A DNA stretch of 64,000 nt. Source: Myxococcales bacterium. GTDB taxonomy: Bacteria > Myxococcota_A > Polyangia > Polyangiales > Polyangiaceae. Of this stretch, positions 36,595-45,073 are shown one piece after another. Each line of letters starts with the position of its first letter. Position 1 is the stretch's first letter. The notes below the pieces were generated by a model. It searched no databases, was not told where the DNA came from, and saw only the letters and a list, made by a program, of their open reading frames with translations. The DNA is taken from the NCBI GenBank assembly GCA_004193285.1, contig SECP01000018.1, positions 62,001 to 126,000 of the forward strand, given 5' to 3'. A program made the translations under genes and the position numbers.

Positions 36595-38253
36595 CTAGGC
36601 GGCAACCGAGCGGGTGCCGAGTAGCCGTTGCATGGCCGTTTGCAGGCTTTCGGGCGCTCGCGCAAGCTCCCGGATCATGTGCAGCTGCACGAGCGCGGTC
36701 TGGTGAAAATCCAGGCCGTAGCCGGTGTCCGGCCTTAGTGGGCGCTCGGGATCCAGCAAGTCCGCGAGCGCTCGGGCGGCTTCTGGTGACAGCGCGTGCT
36801 CCGGCCGCAACAGGACCTGCTCGGCGACGGCCACGCCGCCCGCCACCGCCTCCGGCTCGTATTGGGCGCAGTAGGCGATGGCGAGTGTGTTCGCTACCAG
36901 CTCCTCCAGCCACATGTCGCTGCCGAGCAGCCCCATCGCGTCGCGGTAGTGGTGAAAGAGCTCGTGAGCTACCACCGCCGGCGCTTGTCTCCACATGACG
37001 CGTGCTACCTCCTCGAGGTTCGGCTCGCCGAGCAGCGCGGCTTGAAAGGGGAGTGTCTCCTCCGCCAAGCCTTCGATGTCGGGGTAGTAGATGACCCCGC
37101 GCTTCTTGTCGTACATCCATTGCGGCTGGTGCCAGGGCAGCAGCGGTGGTGTCGGCGGGGCGCCGAAGACGCTGAGCCGAGTCGACAAGTCCCGTGCGAG
37201 CCGCTGCACGTGAGCATGCCAACCGAAGCGCGGTGCGCGCAGCTTCGCGGTCTCGGGCACCGGCTTGGGCGTATAAACCCCCTCGACGAGCTGGTCGATG
37301 ACGAACAACAGGAGACGATGAGTCGGGGATTCTTCACCCAGAGCCGCTATTTCTGCGTGAATTCCCCGACGAAATCGCTCCATGGCGCTCGCCACCCGGC
37401 GCACCGCGCCGCTCTCGTACAGCAGCTTGCGGAGCTCGCCCAGTGAACCGGGTAGTCGCGCCTTGAGCTCGTCGAAGCGCGCACGCTCGTCCGCCGTCGC
37501 ATGCTCCAAGAAACAAGCCAGCGGGTACGTCATCTTGCTCGTCTCCAGGTCTGGGCTTCGCGGCTTGCCGTACACGTCCCGCACGTCGTCCAGAACTTGC
37601 ACCAGCAGCGAAAGGTTTTCGCCGAGGACCCGGTAATGCTCGCGCTCTTCGTCGCTGACGCCGGCGTAGAGCGCTGCGCACTCGCACACGAGCGCCAGGC
37701 TGGCGGTCTTCTCGCGCTGCATTTGCAGCACTTCGTCCGGTGTGCGGGCCCCCTCTGCTCCGAGCAAATCCAAATGCTGCCCGCGCCCGGTGGTCAGGGC
37801 GACGCGGTTCACGATCTTCAGGTAGAGCATGCGGCGCTGCGGGCTCCGCTCGAGGCGCATCGTGCGCTCTAGCGCGGAAAGGCCTAAAAAGAGCAAGGTG
37901 AGCGCGTCATTCACGGCCATCGCGGTGCCTACGGCTCCGTGCGGCTTGCCCGACAAGTCTTCGTCTTGCACGTCGTCCAGCAGGTCCAGCGCCAGCAAGT
38001 AGAAGCTGCAGAACGTCGCCAGCTCCACCGCCTGCTCGTCCAGCTCGTCGCGATGAGCGCGAGCAATGAGGTAGAAGACCGCAAGCGGGTCGCCCAGCGG
38101 ATTGCGATGCGTGCGCGGACGGTATTGCGCCGCGCTGGCGAGGAGGAGGTCTCGCTGGGTGGCATCGAATCGCCCTGCGACTATCGCCTCGTCTATGTGC
38201 CGTTCGACCCGACCGAGGAAGCCGGTCAAGCCCGTTGCTCGCTCATTTTGCAT
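36595..38253 (-). CDS. Isoprenyl diphosphate synthase fused to HExxH peptidase-like domain
   Basis: 552 aa. The N-terminal about 325 residues form a trans-isoprenyl synthase fold: first Asp-rich motif DDVQDED (93-99), GRGQHLDL (156-163), KTASL (182-186) and second motif DDVRD (222-226) followed by DLETSKMTYPL. After a linker, residues about 375-500 hold a gluzincin-like site: HELFHH at 430-435 and WLEELVAN at 448-455, the Glu being the likely third zinc ligand. In Bacillus, ComQ is an isoprenyl-synthase-like enzyme that prenylates and processes the ComX peptide; here a protease-like domain is fused directly. It lies 148 bp downstream of a repeat-containing precursor peptide on the same strand. 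It could also be an ordinary prenyl synthase in lipid metabolism. Confidence 0.8.
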   Translation of the reverse strand: MQNERATGLTGFLGRVERHIDEAIVAGRFDATQRDLLLASAAQYRPRTHRNPLGDPLAVFYLIARAHRDELDEQAVELATFCSFYLLALDLLDDVQDEDLSGKPHGAVGTAMAVNDALTLLFLGLSALERTMRLERSPQRRMLYLKIVNRVALTTGRGQHLDLLGAEGARTPDEVLQMQREKTASLALVCECAALYAGVSDEEREHYRVLGENLSLLVQVLDDVRDVYGKPRSPDLETSKMTYPLACFLEHATADERARFDELKARLPGSLGELRKLLYESGAVRRVASAMERFRRGIHAEIAALGEESPTHRLLLFVIDQLVEGVYTPKPVPETAKLRAPRFGWHAHVQRLARDLSTRLSVFGAPPTPPLLPWHQPQWMYDKKRGVIYYPDIEGLAEETLPFQAALLGEPNLEEVARVMWRQAPAVVAHELFHHYRDAMGLLGSDMWLEELVANTLAIAYCAQYEPEAVAGGVAVAEQVLLRPEHALSPEAARALADLLDPERPLRPDTGYGLDFHQTALVQLHMIRELARAPESLQTAMQRLLGTRSVAA

Positions 38254-38326
38254 ACACTGCTCCGTTCGCGCGGTTGCGCGTGCTTCATGTTCAATCCTCC
38301 CGAGCGACCCCCCGCGCGGATGGAGC

Positions 38327-38353
38327 GTCCCGGCCCAACACTTGGACCGGGAC
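38327..38353 (-). promoter_or_regulatory. Strong hairpin between peptide and modifier genes
   Basis: GTCCCGG (38327-38333) pairs with CCGGGAC (38347-38353), and CCAA with TTGG inside, giving about 11 paired bases with one mismatch and a 3-nt loop. No U run follows on the minus strand, so it is not a classic terminator; an attenuator or mRNA processing site that would raise peptide over enzyme is the reasonable reading, as seen in many peptide clusters. Confidence 0.5.
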
Positions 38354-38401
38354 CCCCGCCTTCGATGAATGACGGGCGCGTCAGCGCCCGGATCGAGGCT
38401 C

Positions 38402-38605
38402 TCAGCCGACCATGAATCCGCTCGCGGAGCCGACCATGAATCCGCTCGCGGAGCCGACCATGAATCCGCTCGCGGAGCCGACCATGAATCCGCTCGCGGA
38501 GTTGCTCTCCGCGAGGCTCGCCTCCTGCTCGCCGGCGGGCTCGACGCAGAGGCGCGTTTCGATCGTTTCCAAATCGTGTACTTCGATGTCGTCGTCAGTA
38601 TTCAT
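38402..38605 (-). CDS. Repeat-core precursor-like peptide
   Basis: 67 aa from ATG 38605 with AAGGAAG about 6 nt upstream. Residues 1-35 are a strongly acidic leader (MNTDDDIEVHDLETIETRL, one Cys at 20); residues 36-67 are four perfect copies of SASGFMVG, and the stop codon follows the last copy directly. A leader plus tandem identical core is the layout of multi-core RiPP precursors. It lies between a membrane histidine kinase gene (upstream) and a prenyl-synthase/peptidase fusion (downstream), all minus strand. The core has no Trp, Cys or Thr, but has Ser, Phe and Met. A GTG at 38671 could extend it by 22 residues. Not matched to a known family. Confidence 0.7.
   Translation of the reverse strand: MNTDDDIEVHDLETIETRLCVEPAGEQEASLAESNSASGFMVGSASGFMVGSASGFMVGSASGFMVG
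38405..38500. repeat. Four perfect 24-bp tandem repeats
   Basis: Copies begin at 38405, 38429, 38453 and 38477 and are identical over 24 bases. On the minus strand each reads SASGFMVG, and the array ends at the stop codon. Perfect identity at DNA level indicates recent expansion or strong gene conversion and makes the array prone to length variation. On the plus strand the unit reads MNPLAEPT, with no ribosome binding site. Confidence 0.9.
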
Positions 38606-38903
38606 TGTGCTTCCTTCGGTTGACGCACGCCCTACATGGGCGAGGAGCTCTTCGTAGCGATTGACGCGCACCCCCGCGCCGCCCCTCCCACCTTATACAT
38701 CCACCACCCGATTCCCACTCATACCCGAGGAGTGGCGTATCTGCCCTCGGTTGAATAGACGGAGCGTCTCTCAACTCGATGCACGGGGGCAACTTTCGCA
38801 CAGGTGCGCTCACGCTCGAACAGTCGGCTCGACCGCGGCGCTGGTTGCGTACTTTGTTAGCGCGAGCTGGTCGCGAACGCCGAGCAGAAGAAGTGCGTAC
38901 GCG
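38606..38903. promoter_or_regulatory. 298-bp gap upstream of the peptide gene
   Basis: No clear gene is seen. It separates the kinase stop from the peptide start. A TATAAG hexamer on the minus strand (38692-38697), about 87 bp before the peptide ATG, is a candidate -10 box, but the -35 position is poor. The peptide may have its own promoter here or share the kinase transcript. Confidence 0.35.
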
Positions 38904-40214
38904 TCACGCTCGCTGCGCGCGGGCGGCGCGTAGCGAGGGCTGCGCGGTGAGGCTACCGGGTAAGCGAATCAAAAACTGCGCGCCTTCACCCGGCGTACTC
39001 TGTACGTGGATGTCGCCATGCATGAGCTCGACGTATCGGCGACACAAATACAAGCCGAGGCCAGTGCCGGTCGGTTTGCCTTCCGTGACGAACGGCTGAA
39101 ACAAATGAGCGATGCGCTCCGCGGCGATACCGGGGCCATCATCGGCGATGCTGATCAAAACGGCGCGCGCGGTAGACTCGAGCTTGACTCGCACGTCCAC
39201 ATTGCTGGCTCCGGCTTGTCGCGCGTTGCGGAGCAGATTCCGCAAAACGGTGGCGAGGTGGGTGGGCTCTCCGCGCACTTGAAATCGGGGCGCTTCGTCC
39301 CGATAGTCGATGCTGAGCCCGGCGAAACGACCGCGCAACGTACGCTCGAGCACGTCGCCTACTTCCAAGACGGAGCCTTCCCGAGGCTGGGCTTGACGGC
39401 GCAGCTCTTCCAACGTTTCTTCGAGTAAGCTCTGCTCGCTGCGCGCCGCCTGGAGCGCGTCACCTACCGCGGCTAGCTGCTCCTCGTTTAGCTGATCGCG
39501 ATCCAAAAACTCCAAGTTCATCCGTACCGCCGTCTGCACGTTGCGCAGCTCGTGGAGGAAGTTGCCGAGGTTGAGCAGCGTCGTCGTGAGCGCGCGCTGC
39601 ATCGCCACGTCCAGCATCTGATCCGTGGCGCCGAGCGCCTGCTGTAGGCGTTTGGCGCCCTCCAAGAGCTCGCGGCGCTTCTGCGTGTGGACCATCATCA
39701 TGACCGAGATCACTGAGGACGAGAGCAGCACGAGCGTGACCGGCACCTCGGGCCGCAGCCACAGCAACATCAGAAGGGTCGGTACGTTGAGGACCACCGC
39801 CATCAGCAGGCTGAAGCCGTAAAAGCTCGTGGGAAACGCCATGACCATCAGCACGTGGACGATGGCGAAGCCGATGGCGAAACCGCCGCTGGTGCGGAGC
39901 GCCGCGAGCGAAAGCGAGGCCGCGTAGCAACCGTTGTCGAGGAGCGTGGAGAGGGCGCCCCAAGTGCCCCGGCAGCGCCTCCGATAAGCCAGATGGGTGA
40001 ACCCGCCGCCGATGAGGGCGAGTGCGACGCACGGTCCCGTCGCTTCGGCGTGGGACATGGCACGTAGCCAGGGGACCTCTCCGATGGCTATGAAGACCAG
40101 CACCAGAGCGCCCACCGCGCCCACCGATGAAATAGGCGTCGACGCTGCCGTCGTTTCATCGGGGTCGAAGGAGGCGAGGAATGCCTGCCAGCGGGCAGCG
40201 AGCCATTGCTTCAT
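38904..40214 (-). CDS. Multi-TM sensor histidine kinase (ComP-like position)
   Basis: 436 aa. About six membrane helices occupy residues 28-175 (for example GALVLVFIAIGEVPWL, FAIGFAIVHVLMVMAFPTSFYGFSLLMAVVLNV), then a coiled linker, an H box with His221 in FLHELRN, and a HATPase with LRNLLRNARQA (N box), ADDGPGIA and GTGLGLYLCRRYV. It is a complete kinase without a receiver; no response regulator gene is adjacent on the same strand. It is the first gene of a minus-strand set with the repeat peptide and the prenyl-synthase fusion. A polytopic membrane input domain before a kinase core is the arrangement of ComP and other peptide receptors. Confidence 0.8.
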   Translation of the reverse strand: MKQWLAARWQAFLASFDPDETTAASTPISSVGAVGALVLVFIAIGEVPWLRAMSHAEATGPCVALALIGGGFTHLAYRRRCRGTWGALSTLLDNGCYAASLSLAALRTSGGFAIGFAIVHVLMVMAFPTSFYGFSLLMAVVLNVPTLLMLLWLRPEVPVTLVLLSSSVISVMMMVHTQKRRELLEGAKRLQQALGATDQMLDVAMQRALTTTLLNLGNFLHELRNVQTAVRMNLEFLDRDQLNEEQLAAVGDALQAARSEQSLLEETLEELRRQAQPREGSVLEVGDVLERTLRGRFAGLSIDYRDEAPRFQVRGEPTHLATVLRNLLRNARQAGASNVDVRVKLESTARAVLISIADDGPGIAAERIAHLFQPFVTEGKPTGTGLGLYLCRRYVELMHGDIHVQSTPGEGAQFLIRLPGSLTAQPSLRAARAQRA

Positions 40215-40324
40215 GAAGACGGCCGAGAGGAGCTACGGCGAGGCAAGGAGCCGGGGTGCGGGCACGGGGCGAGGGTAGCATTCCGCATCAATCTTGGGGG
40301 TGGTCGACTTGACACTGTCGAGGC

Positions 40325-40339
40325 TTAGACTTAGTCTAA
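40325..40339. promoter_or_regulatory. PerR/Fur-type 7-1-7 operator
   Basis: TTAGACTTAGTCTAA is a perfect 7-1-7 inverted repeat ending 5 bp before the start codon of the Fur-family gene, the position of an autoregulatory Per/Fur box. It also lies in the promoter region shared with the divergent kinase gene. Confidence 0.75.
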
Positions 40340-40344
40340 ACTTC

Positions 40345-40755
40345 ATGACTGCCAGCGTGGTCGACGTCCTCGAGCAAGCAGGGATTCAGCCCTCGGCTCA
40401 GCGGGTCGCAGTCGCGGACTACGTGTTCGCGACGGAAGAGCATCCGTCAGCCGACCAGGTCTGGGCGCGGGTCAAACAGCGCTTTCCGATGCTCTCGCGA
40501 GCCACGGTTTACAACACCCTCAACCTATTCGTGGAAAAGGGGTTGCTGCGGGAGCTGGTGCTGGCCGAAGGCAAGGTGGTCTTCGATCCCAAGCTCATGC
40601 CGCACCACCACTTCATCGACGAAGAGACGCAGAGCATCGTGGACATTCCCTGGGAGGCTCTGCAGGTGAAGCACGTGGAGGCCCTACGAGGGTTCGACGT
40701 GCGTGAGTACCAGGTCGTGCTGCGCGGTCGTCGCGCGGCGGCTACGCGGCGTTAA
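40345..40755 (+). CDS. perR: Fur-family regulator, PerR-like
   Basis: 136 aa from ATG 40345. Winged-helix DNA-binding half with PSAQRVAVADYVF, HPSADQVWARVKQRFPMLSRATVYNTLNLFVEKGLL, and a metal-binding dimerization half with FDPKLMPHHHFIDEETQSIVDIP. The C-terminal CxxC pairs of classic PerR/Fur are absent, as in the Irr/MurR-like subgroup. A perfect 7-1-7 palindrome sits directly upstream. The next gene is Dps, so peroxide or iron control of Dps is likely. Confidence 0.85.
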   Translation: MTASVVDVLEQAGIQPSAQRVAVADYVFATEEHPSADQVWARVKQRFPMLSRATVYNTLNLFVEKGLLRELVLAEGKVVFDPKLMPHHHFIDEETQSIVDIPWEALQVKHVEALRGFDVREYQVVLRGRRAAATRR

Positions 40756-40841
40756 ACCAAATCAATCCCATCGCGGCGCTCGAGCGCAAGGTGCGACTTC
40801 GCGCCTTGGCGGGCGTGCGTTTCTTTTCGAGGAGAGCCAAC

Positions 40842-41318
40842 ATGTACAAGAGTCCCAGTCATCTATCCGAGTCTGCACGTTCCGTGGTTTCGCAGAGCTT
40901 GAACGAGCTCCTCGTCAACGGCCTCGACTTGCACAGCCAGATCAAGGTCGCCCACTGGAACATCAAGGGACCCGGCTTCGCAGCCCTCCACCCGCTGTTC
41001 GAGACCTTCGCGGTGGGGCTTTCGGCCCACAACGACAGCGTGGCCGAGCGCGCAGTCACCCTCGGCGCAAAAGCTTACGGCACCGCGCGCCACGTCGCGG
41101 CCCATTCGAAGATCAGCGAGTACCCGCAAGAGACGACTCGCGACTTGGAGCATGTGAGGCTGCTCGCGGATCGCATCGAGCAATACTTGGTGCAGAGCCG
41201 AGCGACTCGCGGCGTCGCAGAGCAGCAAGCGGATACCGACACTGTCGATCTCGTTACGGCCGTGATCAGCGAGTTCGAGAAACACGCGTGGTTCCTGCGC
41301 GCGAGCCTCGAAGCTTAG
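40842..41318 (+). CDS. dps: Dps-family ferritin-like DNA-protection protein
   Basis: 158 aa from ATG 40842 with GAGGAGAG upstream. The Dps ferroxidase signature is present (DLHSQIKVAHWNIKGPGF, LHPLFETFAVGLSAHNDSVAERAVTLGA), followed by family helices ending EFEKHAWFLRASLEA. Dps dodecamers oxidise and store iron using peroxide and protect DNA. It lies 86 bp after perR on the same strand and is probably PerR-controlled. Confidence 0.9.
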   Translation: MYKSPSHLSESARSVVSQSLNELLVNGLDLHSQIKVAHWNIKGPGFAALHPLFETFAVGLSAHNDSVAERAVTLGAKAYGTARHVAAHSKISEYPQETTRDLEHVRLLADRIEQYLVQSRATRGVAEQQADTDTVDLVTAVISEFEKHAWFLRASLEA

Positions 41319-41442
41319 AGGGTTGGGTAAATCTGCTCTGAAGGAAATTTCTAGCGCGCAGACAGGTCATTTTTATGATCCGTCTCGGGGCCTTGAAGTC
41401 ACCGCCTGCGCGCTCTCGCCACATCGAGTATTCTTCGGAAAG

Positions 41443-42369
41443 ATGCTTTGCCTCTCTGACGTCACTTGGCTGGGTTTGGGTCGCGCTTCGGCGCTTGCCA
41501 TTTCGTTGTGCGTCACCGCCTGCGGCGGAGACGGCGACGAGAGCAAAGTCGGCCCCGGTAGCGGGTCGTCCAATGGGCAACCTCCGCCCGGTTCGTTGGA
41601 CCTAGGTGGGGCAAATGGGTCGGGCGGCAACGGCGCCGGGAGCACCAGCGCCTCAGGCGGGAATGGGTCCGGGGCGTGTGCGAGCGCCCTGACCGGTCGC
41701 GTGCGCGACTTCAAGGCCAAGGAGGAGGCTGGGGGCCACCCGGACTTCGAAGCGTTTCGCGGCGACGACGCATCGCTCGGCATCGTGGAGGACATGCTGG
41801 GGATGGACCGCAAGCCTGTCTACAAGCCGAAGGGACCCTTGGTCTCGAGCTTCGGTCCGCAGACGACCAGCAAAGAGCGTTTTGACCAGTGGTACCGCGA
41901 CACGGACGGCGTCAACCAAGCCATCGAATTCACGGTTCCGCTGACGCAGATGCCCAATGGCGTCGCGACGTTCGATAGCGCGGCGTTCTTTCCGATCGAC
42001 GACCAGGGCTTCGGCAACTACGTGAAGATGGTCGACGGCAAGGCGGTCGACCAAAAGCACAACTTCGGCTTCACGTTCGAGCTTCACACCGAGTTTGCGT
42101 ACAAGGGGAAAGAAATCTTCACCTTCACCGGGGACGACGACCTGTGGGTGTTCGTCAACGGACACCTGGGTATCGACTTGGGCGGGCTGCATCCGGAGCG
42201 CAGCAAATCGATCCGCCTGGACGAGGTTGCTAGGGAATTTGGCCTCGAGCTGGGCAAAACTTACACACTGGACCTGTTTCACGCAGAGCGGCACACGACC
42301 GCCTCGCACTTCCGCGTGGAGACGTCGATCGTGTTCACGAATTGCAATCCGATCATCATTCCCAGGTAA
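41443..42369 (+). CDS. Fibro-slime-domain lipoprotein
   Basis: 308 aa from ATG 41443 with GGAAAG upstream. A lipobox CVTAC precedes a Gly/Ser/Asn-rich linker and then the fibro-slime domain (about 85-305), with TFTGDDDLWVFVNGHLGIDLGGLHPE and KTYTLDLFHAERHTTASHFRVETS, the hallmark blocks. Fibro-slime domains occur in slime-mould and bacterial secreted surface proteins and in several myxobacterial genomes. Role unknown. A Cys-rich MYXO-CTERM gene follows 39 bp later on the same strand, so the two probably form a surface-protein operon. Confidence 0.85.
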   Translation: MLCLSDVTWLGLGRASALAISLCVTACGGDGDESKVGPGSGSSNGQPPPGSLDLGGANGSGGNGAGSTSASGGNGSGACASALTGRVRDFKAKEEAGGHPDFEAFRGDDASLGIVEDMLGMDRKPVYKPKGPLVSSFGPQTTSKERFDQWYRDTDGVNQAIEFTVPLTQMPNGVATFDSAAFFPIDDQGFGNYVKMVDGKAVDQKHNFGFTFELHTEFAYKGKEIFTFTGDDDLWVFVNGHLGIDLGGLHPERSKSIRLDEVAREFGLELGKTYTLDLFHAERHTTASHFRVETSIVFTNCNPIIIPR

Positions 42370-42408
42370 CGCTGGGTGTGCTGTGCTCCCTCGAGGAGAT
42401 TGCACCTG

Positions 42409-43008
42409 ATGAAAGCATTGATGCGCGGTTCGCTCGCCGGTTTGATGAGCTGCTTCCTGCTGTCGCTGTCCGCGACGGCGCTCGCCGAAGGTGAGCCCTG
42501 TTACAACGACGACGATTGCCCCGGCGGCGGCGCCGTGTGCGGCGGGGACGTGTGTAACTGGGCCAAGCAGCACCCGGCTCCAGTCGGCGAGAAGGCATTC
42601 ACCTGCAACCCCGCCGGCTCGAGCCCCCGCGGCAGCGACGGCTGGTGCACGGACGACAGCGACTGCAAGTGCAAGGCGGAGGGCGCCAACTGCAGCAAGC
42701 CGCCTTACTGCTCGTTCACCAAACCGAGCGAAGCGCCTGCCGGAACCGGTGGTAGCGGCGCCGGCGGCAGCGCCGCGGGCGGCACCGCAGCGGGCGGCAC
42801 CTCCGCTGCAGGCACCACGTCGACGGGCGGCTCGACCTCCACCGCCGGCACGACAAGCACCGCCGGCACCGGTACCACCCCGGCACCGGCTCCGGCCGCG
42901 GATGACGGCGGCTGCAGCGTCAGTGTGCCGCGGAGCGGCGGCGCGGGCGCGCTCGTGGCCCTCGGCGTGGCGGGCCTCGGCTTGGCGCTCGCGCGTCGCC
43001 GCCGCTGA
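42409..43008 (+). CDS. Secreted Cys-rich protein with MYXO-CTERM
   Basis: 199 aa from ATG 42409 with GGAGA upstream. Signal peptide, then Cys-rich motifs (CYNDDDCPGGGAVCGGDVC, CTDDSDCKC), an 80-residue Gly/Thr/Ser/Ala low-complexity linker, and a C-terminal GGC ... hydrophobic helix ... ARRRR, the MYXO-CTERM sorting signal, in which the Cys is needed for processing by a myxosortase. Surface or outer-membrane-linked protein; role unknown. Follows the fibro-slime gene. Confidence 0.85.
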   Translation: MKALMRGSLAGLMSCFLLSLSATALAEGEPCYNDDDCPGGGAVCGGDVCNWAKQHPAPVGEKAFTCNPAGSSPRGSDGWCTDDSDCKCKAEGANCSKPPYCSFTKPSEAPAGTGGSGAGGSAAGGTAAGGTSAAGTTSTGGSTSTAGTTSTAGTGTTPAPAPAADDGGCSVSVPRSGGAGALVALGVAGLGLALARRRR

Positions 43009-43014
43009 GCTCGC

Positions 43015-44217
43015 TCACAAGAGCTCGCTGATGATGCCGTCTGCGAAGAGCCACTTCGACTTGGGTATTCGCAGGCGGCCGTCCGCGACCTCGATGCGAC
43101 CGCGTGCGGTGAGTCGGTCCAAGGCGCGACCTCGTTCCGGCGGTAGCGCGGGGACGCCCAGCTCGGCCGCCGCTCCCTGAAGGTCGAAGCCCTCCGCGAG
43201 TCGTAGCCCCAGCATGATGCGCTCACGCAGGGAGGTTTCCGCGTCCAGCGGCTCGACGACGGCGGTGGTGTCGAGCGCGACTTCGAACGGCCGCGTGAAG
43301 CGGGAGCCGACGAAGCGCTCTGGCGACGGCGTCGTTCGGTACCGCACGCGGCCGCTCGCGAGCGTCACCGTGCCCCAGGCGCCCGTACCCAGGCCGAGGT
43401 AGTCGTAGCCGCGCCAGTAGCCGAGGTTGTGGCGCGAGACGTCGCCTTGGCGAGCGAAGTTGCTGATCTCGTAATGGTCGAAGCCGGCTTCCGAAAGCGC
43501 TTCATCCACGGCCAGGAACGAGTCGGCCACTTGCGCTTCTTCAAGGAGTGGGAGTCGGCCCTTTTTGGCGCGCGCGCCGAAGTCCGTGCCGGGCTCGATC
43601 GTGAGCGCGTAGGCAGACAGGTGCGTCGTCCCGAGCGCGGCCAACGTGCGAGCCTCGGCGGCGGCTTGCTCCGCAGCCTGGCCGGCGACGCCAAAGATGA
43701 AGTCCAGGGACACGCGCGGCATCGCCGATTCGAGCGCCGCCCGCGCCGCCTCTAGCCCGCCGTTCGGATCGTGGAGACGACCCAAAAACGCGAGGCGCTC
43801 CGCGTCGAGCCCTTGGACGCCGAGGCTCAGCCGGTTGACCCCGACGGCCGCGAGCGCGCGCGCCTTCTCGAGGTCCAGACTCGTAGGGTTGCACTCGGCG
43901 GTGATCTCCACTTCTTTGGCCCGGCTGGCCGAGAACGCCGCCAGCAGCGCCTGGAGCACGCGGCCGAGCTCCTCCGTCGCCCATAGAGAGGGAGTGCCAC
44001 CGCCGAAGAAGATCGTTTCCAAGCGATACGCACGCGTGAGCTCTGGCAAACGCGCTTCCAGCTCGCGCAGCACGGCGTCAGCGTAGGCGCGGTGAGGGAT
44101 GGCGTCGCGCGCGGCCGCAACACTGAGGAAATCACAGTACGGGCACTTCTGGAGGCACCACGGAAAGTGGACGTAGATGCCGAGCGGGGCGGCCGGATTC
44201 GCGATGCTTTCAGTCAA
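43015..44217 (-). CDS. hemW: HemW-like radical SAM haem chaperone
   Basis: 400 aa. Radical-SAM cluster CLQKCPYC after YVHFPW, then GGGTPSLW, VEITAECNPTSLDLEKA and LSLGVQGLDAERLAFLGRLHD. The CxxxCxxC cluster and the HFPWC context match HemW rather than true oxygen-independent HemN, whose CxxxCxxCxC motif is absent. HemW binds haem and delivers it to client proteins. ATG 44217. Confidence 0.85.
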   Translation of the reverse strand: MTESIANPAAPLGIYVHFPWCLQKCPYCDFLSVAAARDAIPHRAYADAVLRELEARLPELTRAYRLETIFFGGGTPSLWATEELGRVLQALLAAFSASRAKEVEITAECNPTSLDLEKARALAAVGVNRLSLGVQGLDAERLAFLGRLHDPNGGLEAARAALESAMPRVSLDFIFGVAGQAAEQAAAEARTLAALGTTHLSAYALTIEPGTDFGARAKKGRLPLLEEAQVADSFLAVDEALSEAGFDHYEISNFARQGDVSRHNLGYWRGYDYLGLGTGAWGTVTLASGRVRYRTTPSPERFVGSRFTRPFEVALDTTAVVEPLDAETSLRERIMLGLRLAEGFDLQGAAAELGVPALPPERGRALDRLTARGRIEVADGRLRIPKSKWLFADGIISELL

Positions 44218-44243
44218 GGGCTCGGGCTAGGCTAGCGCCTGGG

Positions 44244-45035
44244 ATGGCTCGCATCCACGCGTTCGAGTTCGAAGACCAAACCTGGTTTCCGGGCGTGGTC
44301 CGCGAATACATGACCGATTTTCTCAGCCACATGGGGGGTTGGTCGAAAATACCGTACCAGCCCTTCGTCGAGCGGCTGGCCGAGGCCCTGCGCCGCACCG
44401 GCGACGCCCGAGTCGTTGACCTGTGCTCAGGCGGGGGCGGGCCGGCTCTCGTGATTGCGGGAGAGCTCCGCCAGCGGTTGGGACGCCCCATGGAGGTGGT
44501 GCTGACGGACCTTTACCCGCGGCCTTCGCGCCGCGCCCACGCTCGCTCCGTGCTCCCGGGCTGGGTCGAGCTCGAAGCGCGGCCCATCGATGCGCGCCAG
44601 GTGCCCGAGGACCTGGAAGGCTTTCGGCTCGTGTGTAACGGGTTTCATCACCTTAAACCGCACGAGGCGCGCGCGTGTTTGCTGGATGCGGTGTCGAACC
44701 GGCGAGGGGTGGCGCTTGTCGAGCTCACCCAAAGGTCAGCGCTCGCAGTGCTGCAGGTAGCGATTGGTACCCTCACGCTGCTCGCCGTCTCCCCCTTCAT
44801 CAAGCCCTTCCGCTGGACCCGGCTGCTGCTCACGTACGTGCTGCCCGTGGTCCCGCTGTGCACTTTGTGGGACGGCATCGTCTCGTGCCTGCGCGTCTAC
44901 GATCCCGAAGAGCTCGAGGCGTTGGTGCGGCAGCTGCCGAGCTCCGGCTACCGCTGGGAGTACGGCCGGCTCCCGGTGCCGCGCATGCCGACGCAGCTGA
45001 CGTACCTCATCGGGACGCCGCCCGCGGACCCGTAG
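44244..45035 (+). CDS. Class I SAM-dependent methyltransferase with hydrophobic segment
   Basis: 263 aa. The SAM-binding motif VVDLCSGGGGPALVIAGEL is at about 53-71, followed by VVLTDLYPRPSRRA. Residues about 165-205 form hydrophobic helices (LQVAIGTLTLLAVSPFI, RLLLTYVLPVVPLCTLW), so the enzyme is probably membrane-associated. Substrate unknown. It is divergent from hemW with only 26 bp between starts. Confidence 0.75.
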   Translation: MARIHAFEFEDQTWFPGVVREYMTDFLSHMGGWSKIPYQPFVERLAEALRRTGDARVVDLCSGGGGPALVIAGELRQRLGRPMEVVLTDLYPRPSRRAHARSVLPGWVELEARPIDARQVPEDLEGFRLVCNGFHHLKPHEARACLLDAVSNRRGVALVELTQRSALAVLQVAIGTLTLLAVSPFIKPFRWTRLLLTYVLPVVPLCTLWDGIVSCLRVYDPEELEALVRQLPSSGYRWEYGRLPVPRMPTQLTYLIGTPPADP

Positions 45036-45073
45036 CATGCTCGGCTTCCAGGAGCTTCGGTCGCCGCTGCGGC